From Lasiosphaeris hirsuta (taxonomy: Eukaryota; Ascomycota; Sordariomycetes; Sordariales; Lasiosphaeriaceae): 64,000 nt of DNA. The notes below the pieces were generated by a model that searched no databases, was not told where the DNA came from, and saw only the letters and a program-made list of their open reading frames with translations. The translations under genes and the position numbers were made by a program. This document shows positions 33,251 to 43,542 of the stretch, in pieces. The DNA lies in NCBI GenBank assembly GCA_030549175.1, contig JAUKUA010000004.1, forward strand, positions 1,860,001-1,924,000, given 5' to 3'. The first letter of the stretch is position 1. Every line of letters starts with the position of its first letter.

Positions 33251-34915
33251 ATGGGCGCAATCAAGTTCTTCGCTGGGTTGGCGCTCTTTTTGGGGGCGTC
33301 TGGGGCCATCAGTGCGGGCAGCGAGGGTGGGCAGTCGCAATGGACGGGCTGGGGCGGCAACATTCGCAACAGCCGATGGGCGTCACAAAACACGGCCATC
33401 TCGTCGGGCAACATCCTCTCCGTCGCCAGCCACTGCAACATCAGCTTCCCCATCGGCGTGAGCGCGACGCCGGTGGTGTCGGGCGGCACCGTCTTCTTCC
33501 CGACATGGGAAGGCGCGTTCGTCGCGCTCGACTTCCAGTCGTGCGCGGTGCTCTGGACGGCCAACGTCACAGCCATTGTGCACGCCTTCGCACCCGTGTC
33601 GGCCTTCCAGGCCCAGAACGTGCGGCCCGTGTCGCGCACCAGCCCGCAGATCGACGGCAACGTCGTCTACTTTGGCACCCTTACCCACGCCCTCGTTGTC
33701 GCCGTCAGCAAGACCACGGGCGCCACCCTCGCCGTCGTCCAGGTCAACCCTCACCCGCTCGCCATCGTCACCATGTCGCCCACCTTCTTCGGCGGGAGGC
33801 TGTTCGTCGGCGTGTCCAGCGTCGAGGAGAACGTCACCCTGCTCCCGGGCTACCGCTGCTGCTCCTTCGCCGGCAACGTCGTGGCCCTGTCGTTCAACGC
33901 CGCCAGCAAGAAGTTCAGGGTGCTCTGGAACGTGGCGTCCATCTCCAAGGCGCGCCAGCTTGAGGGGTGGGCCGGGGCCGCCATCTGGGGCAGCCAGCCG
34001 TCCATCGACACCGGCCGCGGCCTGGTGTTCGTCGGCACCGGCAATTCGTACTCGGTCTCCAACGCGACGGTGCAATGCCAGACGAGCCGGGTGCCGCCCG
34101 AGATCCCGTACGCGCTCAACACCGACACGTGTCTACCGTCCGACGTCTGGCAGGACTCCATCCTGGCCATCGACATCGACCACGGCCGAGTCAGATGGGT
34201 GCAGCAGCGCCCCGGCGTCGACATCTTCACGGCCGCGTGCGGCTACCCCGGCTTCGGCCCGCAGGACCCCGCTCTCTGCCCCGGCGTCCCGGGGCCGGAC
34301 TACGACTTCGGCATGGCACCGACCTTCGTGCCCGCCGCGAACGGCCAGGGCGACAGGCTGGTTGTCGGCCGCAAGAGCGGCGACTTGTACAGCCTCTCGG
34401 CGCGGGACGGCCACGTCCTGTGGGCCACATCGGTCGGACCGGGCGGCATCACGGGCGGGCTGAGCTGGGGAATTGCTGTGGATGATAGCCGTGTTTATTT
34501 CACCGTCATCAACGGCAACTACGAGACGTGGCAGCTGCAACCGTCAGGCCGGACAGTCAACCGGAGCGCGTACGGCGCCGTGTCGCTGGCCACGGGTGCC
34601 ATCCTCTGGCAGACGGCAGTGCCCCTGAGCGGCGTCTCGCTCGGCCCGCCCACCGTTGTGGGTGACTTGGTCCTGGTGGCCCGGACCGGCCAGGACCCCG
34701 ACGGCAAGGCGAGCTACGACGCGACCCGGGGCGGGCTCGTAGCGCTCCGGAAGGCGACGGGGAGTGTGGTGGCCGATGTCGGCCTGAGCACCAACTTCCA
34801 CGGCGGCGTCGCCGTCCAGGGGAAGTTCCTCTTGTTCGGCACCGGGTACAGCGGGTTCGGTGCCGGCGCGCCGGCGGTGCCTGGAGGGTTTCACGTTATG
34901 AAGGTCGGCACGTGA
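33251..34915 (+). CDS. Secreted quinoprotein-like beta-propeller (PQQ-repeat; polyvinyl-alcohol dehydrogenase-like)
   Basis: Single exon, 554 residues. Signal peptide MGAIKFFAGLALFLGASGAI is followed by QWTGWGGNIRNSRWA, the usual entry to the propeller. Blade repeats of the A-x-D-x-x-T/G-G-x-x-x-W type recur: ATPVVSGGTVFFPTWEGAFV, ALDFQSCAVLWTANV, AIDIDHGRVRWVQQ, LSARDGHVLWATSV and VSLATGAILWQTAV; PSIDTGRGLVFVGTGNSYSV is typical of the PVA dehydrogenase / PQQ family. Many Cys residues fit an extracellular protein. Members oxidise alcohols or sugars with PQQ in bacteria; fungi are not known to make PQQ, so cofactor and substrate are open. The gene is intronless and strongly GC-rich at third positions, unlike the repeat-rich DNA before it. 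Confidence 0.88.
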   Translation: MGAIKFFAGLALFLGASGAISAGSEGGQSQWTGWGGNIRNSRWASQNTAISSGNILSVASHCNISFPIGVSATPVVSGGTVFFPTWEGAFVALDFQSCAVLWTANVTAIVHAFAPVSAFQAQNVRPVSRTSPQIDGNVVYFGTLTHALVVAVSKTTGATLAVVQVNPHPLAIVTMSPTFFGGRLFVGVSSVEENVTLLPGYRCCSFAGNVVALSFNAASKKFRVLWNVASISKARQLEGWAGAAIWGSQPSIDTGRGLVFVGTGNSYSVSNATVQCQTSRVPPEIPYALNTDTCLPSDVWQDSILAIDIDHGRVRWVQQRPGVDIFTAACGYPGFGPQDPALCPGVPGPDYDFGMAPTFVPAANGQGDRLVVGRKSGDLYSLSARDGHVLWATSVGPGGITGGLSWGIAVDDSRVYFTVINGNYETWQLQPSGRTVNRSAYGAVSLATGAILWQTAVPLSGVSLGPPTVVGDLVLVARTGQDPDGKASYDATRGGLVALRKATGSVVADVGLSTNFHGGVAVQGKFLLFGTGYSGFGAGAPAVPGGFHVMKVGT

Positions 34916-35574
34916 TTCGGTCCGTGATACATACTTTTCATAAGTCGGTACTTTTACCTGCAGAGATATGGAGCTTTATTGATTCTGTCTCGTAGTCCCC
35001 AGCAGCCGATCGGGACCCATAACGAGGATCTCATGGATAATTCTGACACGACGCCGTGTAGCCCGTCTCGCCCCGCTCGTATCAGGTCTGCTCGGTATCT
35101 CAACGGTGCGCATGATAGCAGTACAGCGCCGTGGCGGCGCCAGCATCGCTAAAGCGATTTCCAAATGGTTTGGTTTCACGAAAGTTGGGTGGCATTGTAG
35201 GTTCCGGGCATCGGGGGATATGTGGACTCGGAGCAGCCGGGTCCAAGTTTCACGGTAGTAGTGCCGAGCGACTAGCATCCGAAGTCCAGGCCGAAAGTGG
35301 CTAGCCGGCCAATGATGTCAGGCCCGGCTATTCACGTCGGAAATAAGTGCGGTCTCCGTCCAAGGCAGACTAGATGGGGGGCACGCTACCCCGGAAAAAA
35401 AAACCCCCCCAGCGAGCGCGCCAATGGTGATGGGTCTGGGAATGGCGTTGATCCCATGTGGGATTAGGGAATCAGAGATTTTTGTTTACCTGTCTCTTCC
35501 CATCTCCAATCAGCTACTATTTCCCCCTCTCTTGCTTCTTTTGCGTTTTCCCCAGAGAGCGGCGTTTTGTGACC
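34916..35574. other. Spacer before the DHA2 transporter
   Basis: 3' flank of the propeller gene and promoter of the transporter. Nothing recognised. Confidence 0.6.
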
Positions 35575-37436
35575 ATGCCGACGCCCACTGACGATGCGCT
35601 CGAGAAGGCGGTGGTGATCCATGAGAAGAGGGATAGCGGGGAAGTTGCCCGGCCGCCGACCTCGGATCAATCGACCATTATTAGCGAAGCTGAGGTTGAC
35701 ATTGGCCATGTTTTCGATACCCCTGAGCAAAACCAGCCACCGGGGCTCCCCTTCTCCAAGGGGCGGTGCATCGCCATCGTCGCGACCGTCACGGGTGCCA
35801 GTTTTCTCAATGTAAGTCGAGACGCCACCCCCGACTTATCATTATCCGAGATCTCACAACCATTAGACCATGTCGGGACAGGCCGTCGTCATCATCCTGC
35901 CCACCATAGGTCGGGATCTTGATATCCCAGAGGCTCGCGTCCAATGGGTTGTTTCGGCCTATTCGCTGGCATTCGGCTGCTTCCTGCTGCTGTGGGGCAG
36001 GATAGCAGACATCTACGGAAAGCGCAAGATCTTTATATGGGGCTCTGCCTGGGTGGCCGTTACAACCGTCATCAACCCCTTTCTGCCAAACGAAATCGCC
36101 TTTGATTTATTCCGCGGCTTGCAGGGTTTGGTACGCACCGCTTTTCAAACCCACTCGGGCCGCTGGACCCAGACTGACTGGCATATATATATATATATAA
36201 TAATACAGGGCGCTGCTGCCAATGTGCCCACGGCTATCGGTATCCTGGCCACCACGTTCCCCCCGGGAAAAGCAAAGAACTATGCCATCAGCTGCTACGG
36301 TGGGAAGCACCAGCACCCACGTAAATCCACGGTGCCTTGCTGAGTGCCAAATAGCTGCAGGCGCCCCCCTCGGCGCCGTCTTCGGCAACCTGATCGCCGG
36401 CTTCATCGCGCAATACACGAGCTGGAAGTGGGTTTTCGGCGTCATCGCCATCATGGCAGCCGCCATCACCGTGGCCGCCACCGCCATCATCCCGCCGCCC
36501 AAACACACGCTCCTCCAAGAGGGCGCGTCGGTCAAAGCCTCGGTCGACTGGATCGGCGCCTTCCTCGTCACCGCCGGCCTGTTCGCCCTACTCTTCGCCC
36601 TGACCGAGGGCAATGTCGTGGGCTGGTCCACGCCCTGGGTCCCCGTGCTCATCGTCGTCTCGCTCGCCCTCGTCGTCCTCTTCGTCTTCTGGCAGCGCCA
36701 CCTCGAGAACACGGGCACGCGCGCGCCCATCATGAAGGTCTCGATCTTCCACAGCAAACGCTTCAGCGCCGCCATGGCCATCATGGCCCTGTTCTTCAGC
36801 TCCTTCAACGGCTTCCTCGTCTACGCGACCTACTTCTTCCAGAACTACCAAGGCCTCTCGCCGCTCGACACGACGCTGCGCTTCATCCCGACCGGCGTGG
36901 TCGGCGTCATCACGGCCGCCGTCGTCTCGCAGCTGCTGGCCGTCGTGCCGACCTACATGATGCTCGCCGTCGGCAACCTCTGCGTGTCGGTGGCGTGCGT
37001 GCTGTTCGCCGTGCCCATCCCGCCCGACACGACGTACTGGGCGTTCGGCCTGCCCGCCATGGTGCTCTCCGTCTTTGGCGCCGACATCACCTGGCCGTGC
37101 CTAATCCTGTTCACGAGCCACTCCCTGCCCCAGGAGGACCAGGCCCTGGGCGCCGCCTTGGTCAACGCCATGGGCCAGGTCGGCAGGGCCATCGGCCTCG
37201 CCGTCGCCACCGCCATCCAGACGGCCGCCATGGCCAAGGAGAGGGGTGTGCCTGTCGAGCACGTCGGGCGTATCGAGGAGTGGGAGGTGGCTTCTCTGCT
37301 GGGCCTCAGGGGCGCCGAGTGGTGGAACGCTGCTTTGGGGTTTGGTGCTCTTGCTGTGGTGCTAGCTACATTCAGGGGGTCGGGCATCATTGGAAAGGTG
37401 GGCGTTCCGAAGCACCAGAGTACCGTCATACACTAG
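35575..37436 (+). CDS. Major facilitator, DHA2 (14-helix drug:H+ antiporter) family
   Basis: Exons 35575-35811, 35867-36130, 36209-36299 and 36361-37436; 555 residues. The cytoplasmic N-terminus (MPTPTDDALEKAVVIHEK) is followed by the first helix. Family marks: QAVVIILPTIGRDLDIPEAR, VQWVVSAYSLAFGCFLLLWG with loop RIADIYGKRK (motif A), FRGLQGLGAAANVPTAIGIL (rebuilt over intron 2), GAPLGAVFGNLIAGFIAQYT with WKWVFGV (motif C), and 14 predicted helices. It should export small toxic compounds at the plasma membrane. Intron 2 holds an (AT)n run at 36183-36198. Not next to a biosynthetic cluster, so a general efflux or self-protection role is likeliest. Confidence 0.92.
36183..36198. repeat. (AT)n microsatellite inside a transporter intron
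   Basis: Eight AT units, about 10 nt before the acceptor of intron 2 of the DHA2 gene. Confidence 0.85.
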
Positions 37437-37603
37437 ATCATGTAAGGCCATTTCCATGACGAGATATCCCTGCCAGCCCTCTCCATTATTGGCATTAAGT
37501 ACTAAAACTACTATGGATGTCTTGTTGTTGTTGTTGTTGATGAATCGAAAAATTTAGGTACCGTTTGTAAGAGACCCCAGCAACCCTAGTTGTAACCCCC
37601 ATT

Positions 37604-38490
37604 TCAAGCCCTGCATCCAGAAATGTCCGTCAACCGCGACGGACACTCGGTGGGCTCGTAGGTGATATCCCAGCCGTTGATCTCGCCGCGAGCCCAGTTG
37701 AAGCGCCAATAGCAGCCGCCCTGCAGGTTTGACGGCAGCTTATCACAAGCCTCTCTGTTCTTGACGCCACCGCGACTCTCACCCCTGAGAGGAGGAGGAG
37801 CATGTCAGCCCCCAGCTCCGGCATTGCAAGTCCCCGAAAAAAATTAAAAAATTAAAAAAAAAGGGGGGGGGGGGGGGGGTGAACATACCAGTTGAACGAG
37901 TTCCCGTACTGGTTGGTGCACCCGCTGCTCAAGGGGCCGACACCGCCGCCGGGCGTCAGGATGATGAGGTCGTTCTTCTTAACATCACCACCAGCACCGC
38001 CAGGAGTGACAATCTGCACGATCATGGTCTTGTTGACGGCGCCGCCCGACGTCCAGTTGACCTCGTAGCACTTGCAGCAGTTGGGATTGTCGCCGTTCTG
38101 GCTGTCCGACACCTGGATGGCGAAGCCGTAGGTCAGGTCCGAGGCTACCGGCGCCGGCTGGTAGCTGTCGCAGAGGTACGCGCTGTTGGTCGCCCCGTTG
38201 GAGCACCCGCTGTTGGCGTTGAGCCCCGGGGTCAGGTCCTGCAGCTTGTTGTTCTTGTCGCACACGCGCACCACGCCCCGCGAGTTGAGGAGCTCCCGCT
38301 TGCCGGCGTTGGTCGCGCAGATGGGCTTGCAGCTGGGCTCGCGCGCATCAGTCTTGGTTTCCGGTCATGTTCATGTTCCCAAGCGGGAGGTGCGGACGTA
38401 CCAATCCCAGCCCGTGTACGACTTGGCCTTTGTTACCGCTGCGACGGCATCGCTGGCGAAATAAGCCAGCAGCCAGAGAGCTGCCCGCAT
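37604..38490 (-). CDS. Glycoside hydrolase family 45 endoglucanase
   Basis: Complement of exons 38402-38490, 37889-38332 and 37604-37784; 237 residues. It hydrolyses internal beta-1,4 bonds of cellulose by inversion, outside the cell. Signal peptide MRAALWLLAYFASDAVAA. The exon 1/2 splice (donor GTACGT, acceptor GCCCAG) creates GWDCCKPICA, the family active-site signature, with nucleophile-side Asp at residue 29; other acceptors destroy it. Further marks: CCKCYEVNWTSG, MIVQIVTPGG, NDLIILTPGGGVG (second catalytic Asp) and REACDKLPSNLQGGCYWRFN, then W near the end. Intron 2 (104 nt) carries a C17 and a T-rich tract on the coding strand. No cellulose-binding module or linker is present. A TATAAAG box lies upstream. 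Confidence 0.93.
37863..37879. repeat. Homopolymer G17 in an intron of the GH45 gene
   Basis: G17 on the + strand next to an A-rich tract (37839-37862); on the coding strand this is C17 within intron 2. Confidence 0.9.
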
Positions 38491-39736
38491 TCTAGAGGCT
38501 GTGATGGCCTCCTAGTTTTATGTTGGTGATGGGGTACCGGGGAGGCGAGGCTGGGTCTTGCAGTCGATCACACGTTGGGTTCCTCGTCCAGACTTGTGGG
38601 AGCGCAGGTGCGGCGGCAACTCGAACGGGCGGTTATCACCGCCATACTTTATACCAGCAGCATACGAGCATAATCCCGTCTCCCACCCGGAACACCGAGA
38701 GGCTCTCTCGAGTGCCAAGATGGAGACAATAAGCTCCCGCAGTCCTGCCCCTCTAATTTAGGCGAGTTTCCTCGCTTTCGCTATCGACGAGCCCTGTCTT
38801 AATCCTTTGTCTGGCCGGCAGAGCGACCCATCATCGACATCATCATCCGCTGATACCGACCGCTAGCTGAGAGCGCCCACTATGGCCTCTTCATATCCGG
38901 AGGCCCGACACCACGGGCGGTGTGAAGTACCTTTGGGTGGTATACGTCAATGGATTCTAAGCTGTCGCACCCCCATCCGCCGGGTGATATCGCGGTACAG
39001 GAGGGTATACAATATCCCATCCCCAAGCCCGTTGTATAAGCTTCAGTGTTTCGATGACGGTGGGTATACCAGCCAACACCATGGCCACCAACGCATGGCC
39101 AGCGGGTCGGAAAGGGGGGGGGGCAGTGGGGGTTGGCGAGGGCTGGCCCGGACGTGCATCGCCTGAGAAAACTTCCTATAGGTTTCCAAGGTCGGAGGAA
39201 TATGCCCATTATAGTGCATGGTGCCCTCGGCAAAGCTCAGTGGTAAACGGCCCGGGTAAAGGGGCTCGCCCACTCAGAGCACCGCTGCAGGGCAACACAC
39301 GGCTGAGAGGCCGGATACCGGTGGGCGGGAAAGCGTCAGGAACAAGAACCACAAGACTGGTTGATAGCCATGTATATGAAATGACAGCATATCTGCCCAT
39401 AGTATTAATCTCGATGTGGTGGTTATCATCCCATCTTGTCACGCCTGGTCCGAATCCGAAGCCTGTCGCAGTTTCCCCTCTGCTATTTTAGGCACCCTAC
39501 CGACACCTGCAGTTCTTGTTATTACCAAAGACTATAAATCTTTATCAGCGGATAGGGGCATCCAGCCACCCCAATAACCCAAAGACCGGTCACTGGAAGA
39601 CTTTCCAGAAGCCGGTAAAATTGCATCGCATTTCATTCTTGTTTGTTTTGGCTCGGGCATGGGACCGGATGCCAGTGGATGGTAGACACTGCATTTATTG
39701 CTAGTAGAGGTGGAGGACTGGTACATGGAATTCACT
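38491..39736. other. GH45 promoter and spacer
   Basis: Upstream region of the GH45 gene running to the NmrA pseudogene. It holds a G10 run near 39114-39123; no supported gene. Confidence 0.55.
38647..38653 (-). promoter_or_regulatory. TATA box of the GH45 gene
   Basis: TATAAAG on the minus strand, about 160 nt before the GH45 start codon. Confidence 0.45.
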
Positions 39737-40342
39737 TCACAATGAACCAGCGCAGAGCATCGGACCTGTAACCATCATCATCTAGCCGCGATATCTGTCG
39801 TCAAAGCCATGCGGCCCCATTCCAGAAAGAACATATGCGGCAACATGAGCAACGTCCTAGCCATACCAGCGACCCCAACCGAAAGAAATCAAACACCGGC
39901 GTGGCGTCCGCCTACATCAAGAGCCACGGGTGCGAACTTGTGGCTTTTGCCGATGGGAATTAGGAAAAGTCCCTCATTCCGCGCCTGCTCCGAGTAGAGA
40001 AGGAGGTTCTCGGCGTAGAAACCAGCCCTGCTGATCCCCAGTCAGTCGCCAGCATTTATCCCTTTCCCAACAGGACCCTTGCCGAATAACGCAGGGCGAA
40101 TGTCCTGCTGCTGAGGAGGGGCCGCCCTTGGCACTTCGCACCAAACTCTCGATATCAATAAACTCGCGCAGGCGCGGCTACTTGTCCCGCTCGGCATATT
40201 CGCAGCCGACGGAGCTGATGAGCAGCGTGTTGTTGACGGTGCCTGATGTCGCAAATACCTCTCAGAGGGCTTGACAGGCCCGGGAGAAGAAAGGAGTAAT
40301 GTGGGGGAGAAATTGAAGCATGTTGGGTCGATGCAAGTAGTT
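39737..40342 (-). pseudogene. NmrA-like NAD(P)-binding regulator, decayed and truncated
   Basis: On the minus strand the piece YLHRPNMLQFLPHITPFFSR, then LLISSVGCEYAERDK, PRLREFIDIESLV and GHSPCVIR align by eye with the NmrA-like family. Next a 55-nt intron starting GC rather than GT (GCAAGG...GACTGAC...AGCAG) gives VIRAGFYAENLLLYSEQARN and PIGKSHKFAPVAL. A second intron (GTAGGC...GGCTAG) gives LDDVAHVAAYVLSG and GMGPHGFDDRYRG, and the fragment closes with MMMVTGPMLCAG. In-frame stops interrupt it at 40262-40264, 40178-40180 and 39782-39784. The N-terminal dinucleotide-binding loop is not found upstream and the C-terminus is cut short. NmrA-like proteins sense NAD(P) redox state and bind regulators such as GATA factors; this copy cannot make an intact product. 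Confidence 0.8.
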
Positions 40343-41093
40343 TGGAGGCAGGAGAGAAACAAAGGGGAAAGAGTACCTGAGACACGTGGGAGTCGAACCC
40401 ATGGAACAGGTACCGTCAATCGTGGGGTAGTGACGTTCAGTTGATGAATCCCTGGCCGTGCCTACACAAATGAACTTTGGCAAACATTCCCGCATTATAC
40501 CACCTGTACAATATTAGCACATGTACCACCGCCGAACCATGTCTAAAGATGCAGTCGGTACCCAAAATTTATATCAACCTCCCATCCTATTCCCTAACCC
40601 ACCCCAGATACCCATCACCCATCCGTACTTACCTCTCCGCAAACACCACGCTTGGCCAGGTGTTTCATTCAGCTATTGAGATGGCAGCATGACTCCTACT
40701 GTCGCGCGGGTTGTGCGAAAGACCGAGAGAACCCTGGCGGTTGCGAGTAGGACGAGGGCAACTTGGTGTTGACATAATACCCCTTTATTTTTCAATATAA
40801 CTCATGCAACAATACGTCCTCTCCATTTGTTAACAAAACAGGCCTCGGGAGCTTGGAGAATAGTGGGTAAGTTGATGAATGCCGGCCATGCACCATCAGG
40901 TGAAGTATCAGGCCACAACAACCGCAGCTGCTGCATGTGCCATGAGGCCAACGGCCATCACCCCATCGCATCGAGCAGGGATAGAAGACACAATCCAAGT
41001 TCGCCCTTTCCTCAAGCTTTTTTCACCACTGCGTACCTACTTCATATTCTCCGCACCTTCTCCAACTTGGGACCAACCTTCCGGCAACAAAAA
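40343..41093. other. Spacer before the hydroxyacyl-CoA dehydrogenase-like gene
   Basis: No supported gene. In-frame codons before 41094 lack an ATG in good context and are likely leader sequence. Confidence 0.55.
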
Positions 41094-42398
41094 ATGGCAA
41101 TGGCATTGCCATCGCTCTACACCAACACAACCACCGCGACGCTCAGTAAGACAATGGCTGGCTCACCTGCACTAGCGATGAGGCTATTCAGAAGCTTTCC
41201 AGCTGTCAGAGCCATTCCAACGTCTACAGCCCGGGCGATCACCATTCGGCGCGTAGGACTAGGTGCTTGCCAAACACCTCGAATCGTCTCCATCGCAAGC
41301 GCACGCCACATTTCGACAAGCACCGCAACCCCCCCCCTTTTCGCCGCCAGTTTTGCCAGTACTGCCCAACAGGAGCAGCCCGCCTACTGCTGGAAGGCAC
41401 CAAAGGAAGAATACCTTGACAACTGCCCCGTCCTGATCGTGGGTGCGGGTGACTTGGGCAGGCGAATAGGACTCGTCTGGGCCTCCAACTCTCGCCCCGT
41501 CACCATCTATGACGAGTCACAAGAAGCGCTCAAGTCTGCGACTGAATACCTGACTGACAACCTGGGCGAGTACTGCACGCGGCGCAGGACGCATCCCGGC
41601 CACGTTTGTTTCACCACCGACCTGCGCATTGCCACCACAACCGGTCGATTCGAAGGTGTGACTGGCCTGTCGCACAAGGCCGACCTCGAGCTGGACTCGG
41701 GCAGTCACAGCCCATGGCTGGTCATCGACTGCCTTCCCGAAAACCTCGAGCTCAAGATTGAGACGTTCTCACACCTCGAGCAGGCACTCGGCAAAAGAAC
41801 CATCCTAGCCTCCAACAGCGCGAGCCTCTCGACGTCCGAGATGGCACCGCACCTGCAATACCCCGAGCGCCTCCTGAATACTCACTACTTCATCCCACCG
41901 CGCAACCGCATGGTCGAGCTCATGTCGAGCACCCGCACCGACCCCGAAATCTTCCCATTTCTGGCCCAGCAGATGCGACGCGTCGGACTTAGGCCCATGA
42001 TCGTGCCACCGGGTGTCCAGTCACCGGGATTCATCTTCAATCGCATATGGGCCGCTTGCAAACGCGAGACGTTGGCAGTGCTGGCAGAGGGCGTGGCTAA
42101 ACCCGCCGATGTGGATGCCCTCTTCCGCGACTTTTTCCACGCTGAGAAGGGGCCTTGCGAGCGCATGGACGAGGTTGGCTTGGATAGGGTGGCCCAGGTG
42201 GAGGCGCACTGCCAGGAGCAAAATCCGACGATGGGAAAGCAACATGCCCTGCAATGGCTCAAGGAAAACTATGTGCTAGAAGGGAAGTTGGGGGAGAAGG
42301 CCGGAGATGGGCTGTACACGAAGGAGGAGAGAGAGGAGCTGAAGGAGAGACACGAAATCGAGCGCTTCAAGGAGGTCGAGGAGACAATGGGTGCTTGA
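41094..42398 (+). CDS. Mitochondrial 3-hydroxyacyl-CoA dehydrogenase-like protein
   Basis: Single exon, 434 residues from MAMALPSLYTNTTTATLSKT. The first 95 residues are rich in Ser, Thr, Ala and Arg with no acidic residues, as in mitochondrial targeting peptides. The NAD-binding fold starts VLIVGAGDLGRRIGLVWASN (GxGxxG) and ends its second strand in TIYDES. Next come VIDCLPENLELKIETFSHLE, ILASNSASLSTSEMAPHL, and NTHYFIPPRNRMVELM, where the family usually has HFFNPxxxMxLVE: the catalytic His is kept but FNP is changed. The C-terminal domain contains GFIFNRIWAACKRETLAVLA. It may oxidise a 3-hydroxyacyl-CoA or a related hydroxy acid (lambda-crystallin-like). The start follows AACAAAAAATGG, a good context. 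Confidence 0.85.
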   Translation: MAMALPSLYTNTTTATLSKTMAGSPALAMRLFRSFPAVRAIPTSTARAITIRRVGLGACQTPRIVSIASARHISTSTATPPLFAASFASTAQQEQPAYCWKAPKEEYLDNCPVLIVGAGDLGRRIGLVWASNSRPVTIYDESQEALKSATEYLTDNLGEYCTRRRTHPGHVCFTTDLRIATTTGRFEGVTGLSHKADLELDSGSHSPWLVIDCLPENLELKIETFSHLEQALGKRTILASNSASLSTSEMAPHLQYPERLLNTHYFIPPRNRMVELMSSTRTDPEIFPFLAQQMRRVGLRPMIVPPGVQSPGFIFNRIWAACKRETLAVLAEGVAKPADVDALFRDFFHAEKGPCERMDEVGLDRVAQVEAHCQEQNPTMGKQHALQWLKENYVLEGKLGEKAGDGLYTKEEREELKERHEIERFKEVEETMGA

Positions 42399-42812
42399 GT
42401 TTTTGGAGTGGGTGGGATCGGTGTGCTAAGACGACGGGTTGGAAGAGAAACGGAAGCAAGCATCGCCGAAGGGGGACACAAGCCGTGGAAAGGTGCATGC
42501 GCGGAAGCATGCACTAACTAACAGATTTGCTCTTTTATCTGCGCTTGGTCAGTTAGCCATTCGGAGCTACCCATGATGTAATTACTCGAGTGGGGGAGCA
42601 GCTATCTACCCCGCGGCCCCCCCGCATGATCGTCATGCCATTCCAAAGGGCGCGCGTCCAAGGACATGCAATGCACCCAGGTTTTGACATTGTGAGACGG
42701 ACTGGAATCACTCGGCAACGTCACGAAATGAACTACATAAACCATGCCCATCCCCCTTGTCCCGGTTCAGATCACGGTGAGTGTGAGGTGCTAAATATCG
42801 TAGCAAGCAGCC
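42399..42812. other. Spacer before the GFA-family gene
   Basis: 3' flank of the dehydrogenase and promoter of the GFA gene; nothing recognised. Confidence 0.6.
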
Positions 42813-43407
42813 ATGGCGTCGACCTCGGACTTTCCCACACCAAAGCACATCAAGGGTGGTTGCCTATGCGGCGCTCTTCGATACGAGGTTGACTTTCCCC
42901 CAGACCACGACTTCAAACATTCGGTACGAGCCTACAACGCTCTTACACACCATTCCTTGCTAACAAAGCCGCCAGGCTAGCACGTGTGAATGCACTCAGT
43001 GCCGGAAGCAAACGGGGGGTTTGTTCCTCGTATCCCACCGCGTCCGCCCCGCGTCCGCCTTCCGTTTCACCACGGACACGGCGACTCTCAAGCGCTTTTC
43101 GGCGAGTGCGAGTGCTGAGCGCGGCTTTTGTTCCGACTGCGGCTCCTTGATCTACTGGCAGCCTCAGAGCGGCGGATATACATGCTTCACTGTTGGCACG
43201 GTCGACCCGCTCTACCTGTTTGGCGAGGGCGCCGACGCTGTCCAGGCTGGCGAGAGCCACCAGCCGATCCCCACGCACGGGTTTGGCCTTGCGCTGGCCA
43301 GCGGCGAGGGAAGTCACTACTGGTCTGTCAATGAGATCCCGGGGGTGACGGACAACGTCCCAGTTGCGGGCTTCGGCAGAGGGACCAGGTATCCAAAGGA
43401 TGACTGA
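42813..43407 (+). CDS. GFA / CENP-V family zinc protein (glutathione-dependent formaldehyde-activating enzyme-like)
   Basis: Exons 42813-42923 and 42976-43407 (52-nt phase-0 intron, GTACGA...GCCAG); 180 residues. The zinc-binding pattern is complete: GGCLCGALRYEV in exon 1, then ASTCECTQCRKQTGG across the start of exon 2, and GFCSDCGSLIYW; the middle holds FLVSHRVRPASAFRF. Gfa in bacteria speeds binding of formaldehyde to glutathione, but most fungal members have no tested substrate. The acceptor at 42974-42975 was chosen over a later AG since it keeps the frame. It converges with the SLATT gene, with only 135 nt between stops. Confidence 0.9.
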
Positions 43408-43542
43408 GCCCCTGCTATCGACTACCGGGAGAGCAAATTATGCATTAAAACTAGGGGCAATCTATATGCAGTATTCCCAAAATCTCCAGCCATGTATCCA
43501 ACAAGCGGCTATCCAAATCTTTCAGATCCAGTCTGCATCTCG

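Noticed and set aside
33576..34463. 295-residue + strand ORF and several long minus-strand ORFs inside the propeller gene
   Set aside because: Out-of-frame shadows caused by high GC; rich in Arg, Pro and Ala with no domain, while the 554-residue frame has clear blade repeats.
36344..37459. 371-residue + strand ORF over the DHA2 transporter
   Set aside because: Arg/His/Pro-rich shadow frame of the transporter's last exon.
38333..38401. Alternative acceptors in the first GH45 intron (after CAAG or GCGAG)
   Set aside because: They need a poor GTCCGC donor or break the frame; only the GCCCAG acceptor gives the WDCCK active-site motif.
40388..40412. tRNA-like T-arm (GGGTTCGACTCCC) on the minus strand
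   Set aside because: No matching acceptor stem, D-arm or anticodon arm could be found in the 60 nt upstream; the stem also has a mismatch. It lies just upstream of the NmrA pseudogene.
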